Positions 1-10,015 of a stretch of 64,000 bases of DNA are shown here, one piece after another (position 1 is the stretch's first letter; each line of letters starts with the position of its first letter). The stretch is from positions 264,575 through 328,574 of the forward strand of contig JAJQZP010000219.1 of NCBI GenBank assembly GCA_025403435.1, written 5' to 3'. The position numbers and the translations under genes were made by a program. Below the pieces are notes generated by a model. It worked only from the letters and a program-made list of their open reading frames with translations. It made no database searches and was not told the DNA's origin. The stretch comes from Artocarpus heterophyllus. Its lineage: Eukaryota > Streptophyta > Magnoliopsida > Rosales > Moraceae.

Positions 1-12
1 TAACAAACTATC

Positions 13-20
13 TATATAAA
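13..20 (+). promoter_or_regulatory. TATA box of the HMA-domain gene
   Basis: TATATAAA lies about 120 bases upstream of the ATG at 139. It is followed by a purine-rich leader with a poly-A run, which fits a TATA box with transcription starting near 45. The assignment rests on motif and spacing only. Confidence 0.5.
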
Positions 21-138
21 GCCCTTCATCCAATGCAATGACAGGCTAGCAAAAAAAAAAAAAAAAATCAGTTGAAGGAGAGGACAAGAGAAAGAACTTG
101 CAAAGATTTGGGAAGGTAAGTAATTAGTTGGATTAATA

Positions 139-984
139 ATGGCCAATCTGCAAATAGTTCCAGCCTGTAGAAATAATGTGGAGGCTCAGTATGTGGAGAT
201 GATGGTGCCTCTTTATTCTTATGGATGTGAGAAGAAAGTAAAGAAGACCCTATCTCATCTCAAAGGTACACAATATATATGTTATTATGTATGTAGGAAG
301 GAATACCTATTTAGTTAGTTAGGTATATAGTTGAAAACTAAATTGATTATCCATGCAAATTTTTTCAAAATTTCACACTTTTTTTTTCTTGTTTCTCTTG
401 TTGATATTCTTCAACGTCCTTGGGACTTATTTTTGGGCTATGTTGCTGATATTGATATGGCCCGTGCCCAAAATATGGGAAATGATGGGGAAGCAGACAC
501 AAGCTTCAAAAAATGGTGGGCTTGATGTAGATGAAAGTTACATATTTTGCATGAAGAGCACAAATTATACTTTAATGGAAGAGGCAGAAAATAATGTAAC
601 AAAAATCAAGTGACCAAACAAAATAAAGAAGCTAAATTAAGTTACGCTTTAAAATTCTTTTACAAAAATGAATAGTTTTCTCTGTGTTGAATGACAGGAC
701 TATACTCAGTGAATGTGGATTATAATCAACAGAAGGTAACGGTATAGGGAATATGTAACAAATATGATGTACTGGCAACTATAAGAGGCAAGAGAAAAGA
801 AGCAAGATTTTGCAATCCTGAAGATAACATTGAATTGGAAGAACCAGTTTTACAATCACAATCACAATCACCAAAAAAGAAGCATTCCATCTCCATCTCC
901 AAGCCTTCCTTGGCTCTCACCAAGGTTGGGTCGTTTAGCTGGAAAGCGATGAAAAAGGTCTTCACTAGATCCTATTACTTTTGA
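139..984 (+). pseudogene. Heavy-metal-associated (HMA) domain protein, interrupted by an in-frame TAG
   Basis: This is a two-exon gene of the plant HMA / heavy-metal-associated plant protein class. Exon 1 is 139-265 and ends CAAAG before a GT donor. Exon 2 is 698-984 after a pyrimidine-rich acceptor, and the splice is in phase. Exon 1 encodes a block with VPLYSYGCEKKVKK, the family's variant of the metal-binding loop with one Cys instead of CxxC. Exon 2 encodes YSVNVDYNQQKVTV, then a TAG stop at 745-747, then GICNKYDVLATI, a Ser/Gln/Lys-rich tail and the normal TGA at 982-984. Relatives have Trp at the TAG position (TGG to TAG). The product as read is 58 aa; with that codon sense it would be 137 aa. 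A few codons on, Cys stands where relatives have Trp (ARFC). This could be a recent pseudogene, a null allele, or a base-call error. Family identification is firm; functional status is open. Confidence 0.8.
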
Positions 985-1997
985 TGATCACTCACTAATA
1001 TCGTCAAAAACCAAAAGGGAAAAAAAAAAAGAAAGAAAGAAAGAAAAGAGAGGAGAAATTTGGCTAGATACATTAACTAAGAATGAGTGTAAATTTGGCT
1101 AGATACATTGATCATCTGATCATCTCCTTTCTTAGTTTGTACATATTTTTTGTTCAATTCAAGTATTTCGGCTCCTTGATTAGACTTTGTTTAATTAATT
1201 TCAAAAGGCAAATAATATTTGGTGAAGCGTCCTTCAGTTTTTCTTCTCTTACATTTTTTGGTTATATAATTAAAGATATAATTAAAGTACTCATCATCCT
1301 CTTCATTTTTTGAACGTCACTTCAAAAGCTTTTAAGGTATAAATATTGGAACAAAGTTAGGTCAATTTATTAATCACTTAAGGCTAATTAAAGAAGTGTA
1401 TATATATATATATATAGCTCATTCTTTGGAAATTTCTCTCACATATATATACGTTTTGTTGAAAAATGAGTTAGGTAGGGTTTGACATTAGAAGCTCATT
1501 GGATTCTTTTGGAAGCCATGGTCTTCTAGTCCCATAAGCAAAGAATACTACTACCCAAAATCGTCTCTTGTGTAAGAAGGATACATATAAATGAGGATAT
1601 GTTTGTATTTCTTTTCTTTTTGGCTTTAAGAAAAGGAAAAATATGAGATTATTACCAAGTCGGAGCTTCCCCTGATTTTCCCTATTGGTATTCATTTTGT
1701 TTACACGTAAAATGACTCAAATATAACTTTGGTATTTCATTTTGTTCACATGTTACATGACAATTTCATGCAAAAAAATTTTGCCTTGAGCTTCCACGAA
1801 TTTCAGTTGTTAAAATCACTTTCGTTTGTGTGTGTGTACGTGAAAGAGAGAGAAACTCCTTTATTTTTTTGTTGGAGAATGGCATTAAAATATTAACTAA
1901 AAAAGCATAGCATATCTCAAAGGTAGAACATGCTGCAATTACTTGGTCTGATGCTGCCAAAACATCCATGAATATATGCTTATATAATATATATATG

Positions 1998-2038
<41 letters not shown>

Positions 2039-2300
2039 CCCTCAACAAATGATACTTTATATTCTCCAGTAGCTTCTCGCCACGTCAGCATTTAGGCCTA
2101 TTTTCTTTATTTGCAAATAGGATAAGGGCCGTTAAAACGTGATCACGCAAAGTTAAACGTCAAAGTTCAAACGCCAAATTATAGGGACGTGTAAAAGCAA
2201 AAACGTGATTAATCCACCATCTAATGATTACCATTTTCGCGGTAATCAAAATTCATTAAAGCCGACCCCAATAGATGGATTTTGGTCGGTAAATAAATCC
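985..2300. other. AT-rich intergenic DNA
   Basis: No gene is supported here. It holds a short A/G-rich tract (about 1021-1055), a small TA run near 1400, and a longer TA microsatellite listed separately. The short open frames have no codon bias or recognisable motif. Confidence 0.6.
1980..2034. repeat. TA-rich microsatellite
   Basis: Nearly pure TA dinucleotides with a few interruptions over about 55 bases. This is ordinary replication-slippage sequence upstream of the small gene at 2575. Confidence 0.85.
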
Positions 2301-2308
2301 CCACTAGC

Positions 2309-2316
2309 TTATAAAT
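2309..2316 (+). promoter_or_regulatory. Candidate TATA box of the small 61-aa gene
   Basis: TTATAAAT sits about 260 bases upstream of the ATG at 2575, followed by a C/A-rich stretch typical of plant transcription starts. If used, the leader would be about 230 bases and would contain the TA microsatellite at 2488-2528. Confidence 0.35.
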
Positions 2317-2481
2317 TTGGACTCATTTCCAATTTCCAAAACCAAACCCCTTTAGTCCCTTTAGCTAGATCCTCAAAATTCAACACACAAATTTCTCAAC
2401 CAAAAAAAAAAAAAAAATCAAAACTCAAAACTTGGCTCCTTACTATAAGTCTACAACAATATTAGTACATACATTTGCACG

Positions 2482-2487
<6 letters not shown>

Positions 2488-2528
<41 letters not shown>
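2488..2528. repeat. TA microsatellite in the probable 5' leader of the small gene
   Basis: About twenty uninterrupted TA units lie 47 bases before the start codon at 2575. Length variation here could alter leader folding, but that is inference. Confidence 0.85.
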
Positions 2529-2530
<2 letters not shown>

Positions 2531-2574
2531 TTTCACGAACCCAGCTAGCTCTGAAAATTGAGCAAAAGGAAGAG

Positions 2575-2760
2575 ATGATAATGGTGGCTGTCGTTGCTGA
2601 GCTGCTCGGAGAGTACACGGCTGCGCTTGCGAGGGTGACCGAGCGCCTCTTTCCTCCGCCGCGCAGTCTTCGTTTCTCTTTCCATTCAAGTACTGGTGCT
2701 TCTCGGGCCATTAATATTATTTCTGCTGAAGACTCTTCTTCGTTTATTCTTTACTTTTAG
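2575..2760 (+). CDS. Small uncharacterised protein, 61 aa, intronless
   Basis: The open frame begins ATG ATA ATG GTG and ends TAG at 2758-2760. Its GC content is visibly higher than the surrounding DNA, with G/C at many third positions (GTC, CTC, GCG, GAG, CGC), unlike the spurious frames nearby. It encodes a short amphipathic helix (VAVVAELLGEYTAALARV), a basic proline stretch (LFPPPRSLRFSF) and a Ser-rich tail. I recall similar short plant proteins with an AELxEEYT-ALARV start annotated only as hypothetical; this is from memory, not a search. No signal peptide or membrane span is obvious. Either Met1 or Met3 could be the start. Function unknown. Confidence 0.55.
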   Translation: MIMVAVVAELLGEYTAALARVTERLFPPPRSLRFSFHSSTGASRAINIISAEDSSSFILYF

Positions 2761-4190
2761 AAACTAGATCATGATCATCATTATCAAGAAATCATGTGTG
2801 TGTATATATATACACACACTTCAAATCATACTTCTTTCTCTATGTTATAGCTCCTTTTGAGGTTAATTTATTTACGATTCCATTCATTTCTAGGAATTGT
2901 TTGTAGCAATAATCTATGGTTGTTAATTATAATTAGTATTTTTGTCAAGAACAGTTGGCATGTCAAGACCAAGAAAATATTTTCTTAAATTTTCAGTTGT
3001 ATTCTTCATACTTTAGTTGATCAGATTTGTAGCTTTGTATTATTCTGAATTACTTCTCTTCCTTGGGATGTCTTATATATATATATAAGTGTGTGTGTAT
3101 AACTATGCTGTAGAAATAGGCCAAATGTATAATTATAACAATGAAGAAAGCTTTATTACCAATTGGCATTACTTGCAGAAAGAGAACTACAATCCATAGA
3201 ATCTCTCCGGTTGCATAATATAAGGGGCTACAAGGTGAGCAAGTGACTTTATCCGTAGAGGAATTTAGCTCATCAATACGCAAAATTCAGATGTATCATC
3301 TGAACCTAATCCAAAAAAGGGAAAAAAAAAAGTGAGGAAAAATGCACTGTATGTCATGAGGCAAATGATGGGAAATTATTAGTGAGAGATTTTCCATTTT
3401 ATCATCACCACATCAACGACAACATGACAACTTACGTGGGACCCAGCTATCTCTACTTTGATGAATGCCATGTTGTCTCATAAGTACCTAGTCATAAGTA
3501 TATTTTCACACGAAGAATTAACGTGGATATATATTATATATATATGAAAAATTATAGTCGTTCCATTTTAGTCTCTAGTATTTTAAATGTCACAAATTTA
3601 ATTCTTGAAATTTCAATATATGACATTAATAGTATTTCCGTCTCCCAAATGTTAAATTTGAAAATAACTTTTTTTTGTCTCTATATATGCAATTGAAACT
3701 CCAGCAGGGCTGTTCAGAAAAATAAAAAAATAAAAAGTGATTTTAAGAAATCCCCTAGTATAAAGCAATGTCGGCCAAAAAAAAAAAAAATCTGTGTTTT
3801 GCGTCTTTTTTTTTCTTTTCTTTTCTTCAAATTCAGACAAGTAATGAGTTACTGTAGAATTATTGACAATATTTTCTGTTCGAAGAAAACTAGCATGCTT
3901 TCCGTACCTAATTCTTTTATCCTAACTTGACAAAGCTTTAAGAGATTATCATAAGCAAACGCATACATAGATTTTACTTTATTCACAACCCACTTTTATA
4001 GTACCACGCGTTTGTGAATTGTGGCAGTCTTTTAACCGTATGCTAATCAATTGCTCTGGTTTGAATTTTCATTTACATTTTTCCTCTTTTGCTTCTAGTA
4101 TTGTAAAGTTTATTTTATTGTTACTGCATATAAATAAATAAACATATTGTTCTTCTCGTTGTTGTTGTGTAAGTTCGTCAACCGTAGTTG
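2761..4190. other. AT-rich intergenic DNA without a supported gene
   Basis: There are short TA and TG runs (for example near 2803 and 3074), a small hairpin TGTGTGTATATATATACACACA near 2796-2819, and poly-A/T tracts. No coding region or RNA gene was recognised. Confidence 0.5.
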
Positions 4191-5032
4191 CGTTTTCGAG
4201 GTTATTTTTATGTCGTTTTAATATATTTCTCCGATTTTTGAAATTTGATTGTTTTAGAGTTTTCTCATTTTCGTCATTAGATTAAAATCATTTTAAGGAT
4301 TCTGTTGTTTCTTTAAGTTATTTGTTTTTCTTCCTCGTTTTCAGTTTTGATGTGGTTTTTAATTTTTATTTTTTTTTCCATTTGTTGTCGTCGTCGTTTT
4401 TCGGATTAGAAAGTCGTTTCTGATGCGATATCTCGTTCCTTTCCTTTTTTTTTTTTTTTTTTTCGTTGTGTTTCAACTGTATCCTCCTTTTTCTCGCGTG
4501 TCAAACGCTTTTCTAAGGATTTGGTTATTTAACGTTTTCATGGGGCAAAGTATTTGACTATTGTTTTTCCGTTAAGATTAGTTTCGTTTTATGGTCAATT
4601 TTGTTTGTTTGTTTTTCTTTATAGTTCGTCGTATTGCATGTTCATGACGTTTCCTTTGTTTCTGTCGTTTTTCTTTACGTGCCGTTCTTGAGGTTTTTTT
4701 TTTTTTTTTTTTGGAGTTCATATGATTTTTTAAAATATAATTTTGTTTTTTATTATTTTCAAGTTTTACCGTCTTTTTAACACCACATTCTTCGAATTTC
4801 TGTCGCTTCCAGAGTCATAGTCGTTTTTTTTCCTTGACATCGTATATACTCGTTAGCGCTCCTGTTGTTATCTTTCCTTTTTTGTCGTTTCTTTCTAGTG
4901 TCGTCTAAGGTTATCGCGGCTTTACTGTCCACTTATTTTCTTTTTTATTGATGTTGTTTTAATGCTGCTTTGAATTTAGTCCCACAGTTACACAGGTGAG
5001 ATTGATAACGCAAGGTTTTTTGTTGTTTTCGA

Positions 5033-5152
5033 TAGTGATGCAAGAACGGGCCGGCCCGACCTAGCCTCACCTGTTCTCCTTAGGCCCACGGGTAGTGATG
5101 AAAGAACGGGCCGGCCCGACCTAGCCTCACCTGCTCTCTTTAGGCCCACGCG
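5033..5152. repeat. 60-bp tandem duplication of the hAT left end
   Basis: Positions 5033-5092 and 5093-5152 are the same 60-base unit with only a few mismatches. Both start TAGTGATG, so the terminal inverted repeat itself is present twice. Confidence 0.85.
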
Positions 5153-5512
5153 GGCCGTGGCCCTGGCCGGACCAGGCTGGCCCACCAATTTTGTAGGCCG
5201 AGCTGGGCCAGCCCACATTAAAATTACTTTGGCCCAACCCGGCCCACGGGCCAATTTTACATGGGCTATGCTGGGCCATGCCGTGGGCCTTAAATGGGCC
5301 GGCCCATCTTAGTTCATTATGGATTTAAATTGGCCAGCCCATCTAAACATATAATTTTTAATTTTTTAATTTTTATTTTTAATTTTTAAATTTTTAAACA
5401 AGTTAACAAATATGAAAGTTTGAATAATCAAGAGAAATATAAAAAGGGTTATTTTATTTACGATTGCCTCATTAAAAACATTTCTAAGGAAAACCTAGTG
5501 GAATAAAACCTT

Positions 5513-6140
5513 AGTAAGGAAAAAACAGTACAATCAAAATAATTAAACATAAGATGTTTACAAAATTATTAAAAACAAAAAAAAAACATAAAAAATATTG
5601 TTCATTATAGGCCAGGGTGGGCTGGCCCATTATGGGCCTAGACGGGCCGGCCCGACCTATGATTTTCCATAGGCCGTGCCAGGCTGACCCATGTGCCAAC
5701 ATATATTGGCCCAGCCCAGCCTATGATTTTCCATGGGCCGTGCCAGGCTGACCCATGTGTCAACATATATTGGCCCAGCCCAGCCTAGCCCACCAATATT
5801 CATGGTGGGCTAGGCTGACCCATAATGTGTCAATATTTTTCCTTAATAAGGAAAAAAGAGTACAATCGAGATAATTATACATAAGATGTTTACAAAATTA
5901 TTAAAAATCAAAAAAAAAAACATAAAAAATATTGTTCATTATAGGCCGGGATGGGCCAGCCTATTATGGGCCTAGGAGGGCCGGCCCGACCTATGATTTT
6001 CCATGGGCCGTGCCAGGCTGACCCATGTGCCAACATATATTGGCCCAGCCCAGCCTATGATTTTTCATGGGCCGTGCCAGGCTGACCCATGTGTCAACAT
6101 ATATTGGCCCAGCCCAGCCTAGCCCACCAATATTCATGGG
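5513..6140. repeat. Internal tandem duplication, about 334-bp period
   Basis: The anchor ATTGTTCATTATAGGCC starts at 5597 and again at 5931. The flanking A-rich and GGCCCA-rich sequence is shared across both units. Each unit also holds two copies of a shorter subrepeat around CCATGGGCCGTGCCAGGCTG. Confidence 0.8.
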
Positions 6141-7304
6141 CCGGGTCAGGCCGTGAACAGTGTCGTGCTGTGCTGGCGCAACCCATCACTATGGCAGGAT
6201 GGCCCCGGCCCATTTTTACATCTCTAGTTTTCGGTTCATCTTTCCTTTTTATACTTATGCTGGAATTTAATATTTTTTACAATTATATAAGTCGTTTAAC
6301 AATAAATAAAGTTTTCCAATTCCTCCATCTGCTATGACGTCAATTTTCTCTTTGTCGCCTTTAACATTTTGTGTTTTAACGTTATCTTTGTCTTACAAAA
6401 ATCTTTTTGTCGTTTCACATATTATTGGTTTGTCTTTTCAAGAGATTTTCGTTTTTTCTTTTTTTGAAGGGATTGTTTATCCGTTTTTGAAATAATTTCG
6501 TGTCGTTTCTTGTTTTTGTCATTTTCAGTTGATATTTTTGGAGTTGATGACAAATATTACTATCATAATATTATGTCCGAATTTAATTTTGGTCTTGTTC
6601 GGAATGATGTCGTTTGTTGCATTCTTCTCATTTACTTTAATGGGTATTTTATTTTGCTATTTCTAAGGTTATTGTCGTTTGATAGCAAATGTCGTTTCTA
6701 CTTCCGCTGCTGTCTTTTTTTTTTTGTTTTTCCTTTTTATATTATCGTGCTTTTCAAGTGCCTGGGGTGCCATGCCAGGCCCATACCGCCATCTATTATT
6801 AAGTGTGTCGTGCTTAGCTCCTTTTAAACATTAACACAAAAATTGTAATTAAAAACATTTTTTTTATATGCTTAAGAGAGTACAAAACAGGTTCTATTTG
6901 TAGATTATTTGTTTGATGTGTTTATACTTTTATGACACCTTTATCGGCTTGATCGAGTCCTTAACCGTAATACGTCCTTCAGTTTTTGTTTCCTTGTTTT
7001 TTGTTTTTTTTTTTTTGTCGTTTTGGGATTTTTTTAACGTTGTTTTTCAGGGAACTCTTGTTTATTGTGTGTTCTAACGTTGCTGTCGTTTCTTGTCTAT
7101 CCTAGTTTTTAATATTCTCATGATTTTTTTCATATTGATGCACTTTCTTGGGTTTTTGTCGCTTTTCTACTTGGAGTCTGTTTTTGGGATTCTGACGTTT
7201 TTAGTTGATGCCGTTTATTAACTTATTGTCGTTTTTGGGTGCTGTCGTTTTTCAAGTTGTTGTTGTTTTGCTTTGGACTCTTTACTACATTACATGGTTT
7301 GTAA

Positions 7305-7865
7305 TAGGGTCGACAATTTCAGACATAGTACGATGATATAATACAAAAAAGATACGAGATAAACGGGTTTGGATTGTACATTTATTAATTAGGCCATAAA
7401 TGGGTTGGCACGAATAATACAAAAATAAATAGACTGGATTCGTGCTAATATGCTTTAACACGTTTAATTAAACGGGCCGTAAACGTGTCGACACAGTATG
7501 ACACGACCCACTCATTTACAACACATTTAAACTTAAAAATAAAAATATTTGAAATATTTGTAGTAGGTTAGTATTAATTAAATATTGTGTTTTTGTTAAT
7601 TTTCTTTCTTGGCTTTTTTTAATTTTTATTTAACTAGGTCATAAACGTGTCATATGCGTGTTGTTATCGTGTCAACCCATTACGGAATGTTTAATAATCG
7701 TGTTAATCGTGTCATGTCGTGTTACGCATGCCATAGGCATGCTGTGTTCGTGTTTATATTTCTGACACGTTTATTAATCATGTCGTGTTCGTGTTCAGGC
7801 TAAACATGTCGTGCTGTAAACGTGCCGATACGAATATGACACGAACACGTTTATTGTCACCTCTA
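7305..7865. mobile_element. Non-autonomous hAT-type element, 561 bp (family A, copy 1)
   Basis: It starts TAGGGTCGACAAT and ends with the complement of TAGAGGTGACAAT. It is flanked by a perfect 8-base duplication GTTTGTAA at 7297-7304 and 7866-7873. The interior is rich in CGTGTCG / GACACG words in both orientations and has no coding frame. A relative lies at 51474-52040. Confidence 0.88.
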
Positions 7866-8647
7866 GTTTGTAAGGTTTATGTCTCTCTTTATCTCCCAAA
7901 AAAAAAAAGTTTTTCTCTCTCTCTCTTTTTGTAGTTTCCCTTGAATCTGCGAAGTTTTTTTTAGCCCACTTTCTCTTCTTAATATTTTATTTTATTTTAT
8001 TATTAGAGAGAATGATCATTTCTACAGTAAGATATCAAGGTTAGTTGTGTCTCGTTATTTTTTCTGACAGCAAGAAAAGATTTTTATGTACCCTTTTTTA
8101 AACATAAGTAAAAATTGAGTTTTACAAATAAGGTGTTTAGAAAGTATAGTTAGAGCCATAGTTGCAGTTCAAAATGCTATAATATGTGAGAGATTTACAC
8201 TATAGTAATGTTTTGTTTTTTCTTATAGCACATGAGAGCTTTTTATTGTTTAGTAACTACAACCATGATTCTAACTAATGTTATCAAACAACTTATAAAA
8301 TAGAGAAGATAACTTATCCTATGTTATTTGTTGATTTTAAGGTTTCTTTTTCTTTAACTTTCTATTGCAATATTTATTATGTCGTGTTTTTCAATTTGAT
8401 GTCATTGTCTTGGTTTTTGTCGTTTTATATCAAATGGTGTATTTTTTTGCTGTCGTTTTTCCATTGACGCCCTTTAATACTTTATTGTCGTTTCGAGATA
8501 TATATTTCGTATTTCCTACAACATTTTTTATCCTAAGGCATCATTATACTCAGGTTTTATCTCGTGGCGTTTCACAGGTTGATAAATTTCTTGTTTTTTG
8601 TCGTTTCCTATTTTGGTGTCATTTTTCCAAATGATGTCCTTTAATAG

Positions 8648-8830
8648 TATTGCCTTTTTCCTGGGCAAATTATACCAAATAACATATTTTTCAAACTTAA
8701 TATAAGTAAATAACACAACTTTAAAAATATTAAAGTACATAGTATTTTTATAACTTTGTGCTTTTTTAAAACACTAAAATTCTCAAATTTATCCCTATTT
8801 TCTTCATCTCCTTCCCAAAAAACCCTAGAT
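8648..8830. repeat. Partial copy of a dispersed repeat also present at 61.7-62.5 kb
   Basis: The word order (TTAATATAAGTAAATAACACA, then TTTAAAAATATTAAAGTACATA, then a TTTTAAAACAC and pyrimidine-rich tail) follows the two tandem units at about 61755-62110 and 62165-62500. It is diverged and carries no gene. Confidence 0.5.
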
Positions 8831-9009
8831 TTACTCTCTCTCCTATATCTTGTCTCTCTTCCTCTTTTCTCTCCAGCCTTGATGACAACTCTGGCAACCT
8901 TTCTCGTCATGACTCTGGCAATGAATCCAACACCTTCATCCGCAACAGCGTCTTCATCCACTACAACGTCTCCCTCCCAACTCTAGCCTTCCTTCCTCCA
9001 GAGCTCACA
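8831..9009. other. Left half of the insertion target of the outer retrotransposon; possible gene fragment
   Basis: This short GC-richer stretch ends at the TSD TCACA (9005-9009) and in the empty site joined directly to 30683 onward. It contains an open plus-strand frame (NSGNLSRHDSGNESNTFIRN) that continues in frame across the reconstructed junction for about 18 codons to a TAA. This may be captured or decayed gene sequence, or chance. No family was recognised. Confidence 0.3.
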
Positions 9010-10015
9010 TGTAATGCCCTTAAGTCAGGGTTAACAGTTTTTAATAAATAAAATAAAGAACAGAAACTATAAATAAACACAAAGGAAATTTGCCTAAGAC
9101 TTAAATAAAAACTCTTAAAATAAAATAAAAATATAAACAACAATTAAACCACAGTTTAATATAGCACCATAAATTTAATAATACAAAACTATCATCATTC
9201 CAACCTTCAACACATCTTAATACAGTCACAGAAAATAACATATGATGCTTACATTATCATGAAAGACATTCTTAAACAAATGAAGCAATTTCCAATGTAT
9301 ACAGTTACATAGCTTCCTCAACTATGTTTTTGTCACCACTTCATACATTGTGAGTCCTAAAAAGATAAAAATATAGGGGAATGAGCGACAACATGCTCAG
9401 TAAGGAAAACATTACTCACCTTTAGGATTTTATCATTGTCATATTAAAACCTGCATGGTTAGTTAATTGTCATTCATTATTTAACAATATTATCATGTTC
9501 AATTCTGGTGGATACCTTATGAATATTCTTATGAGGTTTCATACACATATATATACATAATAATTTAAGATTCAATTATGCTCATTTATATCCACCGTGC
9601 CATAGAATATCATTTCACTCAACTCATCAAATCTCAAATAGGCGCGCTTGATCACCCTCCAAACATGCCAAGGGTGTTCCGATGAGGGGACATCAAGCCC
9701 CGAATCCTCACCAAGTTAATTCTTATACAGTGCGTTCTAAAACTTTCGACCCAAGGAAGCGTCATTACCTCCTCCTATTTTACCTTTTAGGGTATTCGTG
9801 CCCAAGAACGTAACCATCGCCCTCTTCACATCTTACCATTCTTCTATAATCATTCATTATCTATAGAGTTAATTATTCTTAACCATGCTTTTTAATTTAC
9901 AACAACATATGTCAAATCAATATATTTCTTACTGTACAATACAGGACGAGTTCATATCTCATATACTAGCAGTTCAACATACGTATATATATCTTGGAAT
10001 AAAACAACCAATTTT
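9010..10015 (-). repeat. Distal part of the 3' LTR of the outer retrotransposon
   Basis: It matches 28322-29349 (the other LTR), including shared anchors such as TTTTTAATAAATAAAATAAAG and ACATCAAGCCCC. It stops exactly at the ATTTT target duplication of the solo LTR inserted at 10016. Confidence 0.85.

Larger units (their letters stand above)
5033..6226. mobile_element. Non-autonomous hAT-type element, 1194 bp, GGCC-rich
   Basis: The ends are imperfect inverted repeats: TAGTGATGCAAGAACGGGCC on the left, and the complement of the right end reads TAGAGATGTAAAAATGGGCC. It is flanked by an 8-base duplication with one mismatch, GTTTTCGA (5025-5032) and GTTTTCGG (6227-6234), the length typical of the hAT superfamily. 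The interior is packed with GGGCCGGCCC-like words and has no transposase frame. The left end is tandemly doubled (60-bp unit) and a 334-bp internal segment is also doubled. Confidence 0.8.
4205..8612 (+). repeat. T-rich region with a strand-biased, recurrent GTCGTTT motif
   Basis: By eye about twenty copies of GTCGTT(T) occur on the plus strand, for example near 4212, 4412, 4663, 4884, 6409, 6502, 6609, 6672, 7086, 7231, 7244, 8419, 8452, 8487 and 8598. They sit in T-rich DNA outside the two hAT insertions, and I saw almost none in the opposite orientation. Two more copies occur at 31277-31303, on the far side of the nested retrotransposons. The stretch has no credible coding frame. The motif could be a degenerate tandem repeat or the subterminal binding-site array of a large DNA transposon whose ends I could not find. 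Confidence 0.5.

Noticed and set aside
331..613. Open frames of 64 and 86 aa near the first gene
   Set aside because: They lie in the intron of the HMA gene, have intron-like base composition and no recognisable motif.
2205..2465. 86-aa frame upstream of the small gene
   Set aside because: AT-rich, ends in a poly-Lys run from a poly-A tract, overlaps the likely promoter and leader; no coding bias.
5033..6226. Minus-strand frames rich in Gly/Pro/Arg in the GGCC region
   Set aside because: Produced by GGGCCGGCCC repeat words inside a hAT element.
8365..8634. 89-aa hydrophobic frame
   Set aside because: Phe/Val/Leu-rich only because the DNA is T-rich repeat; shares the GTCGTTT motif array.
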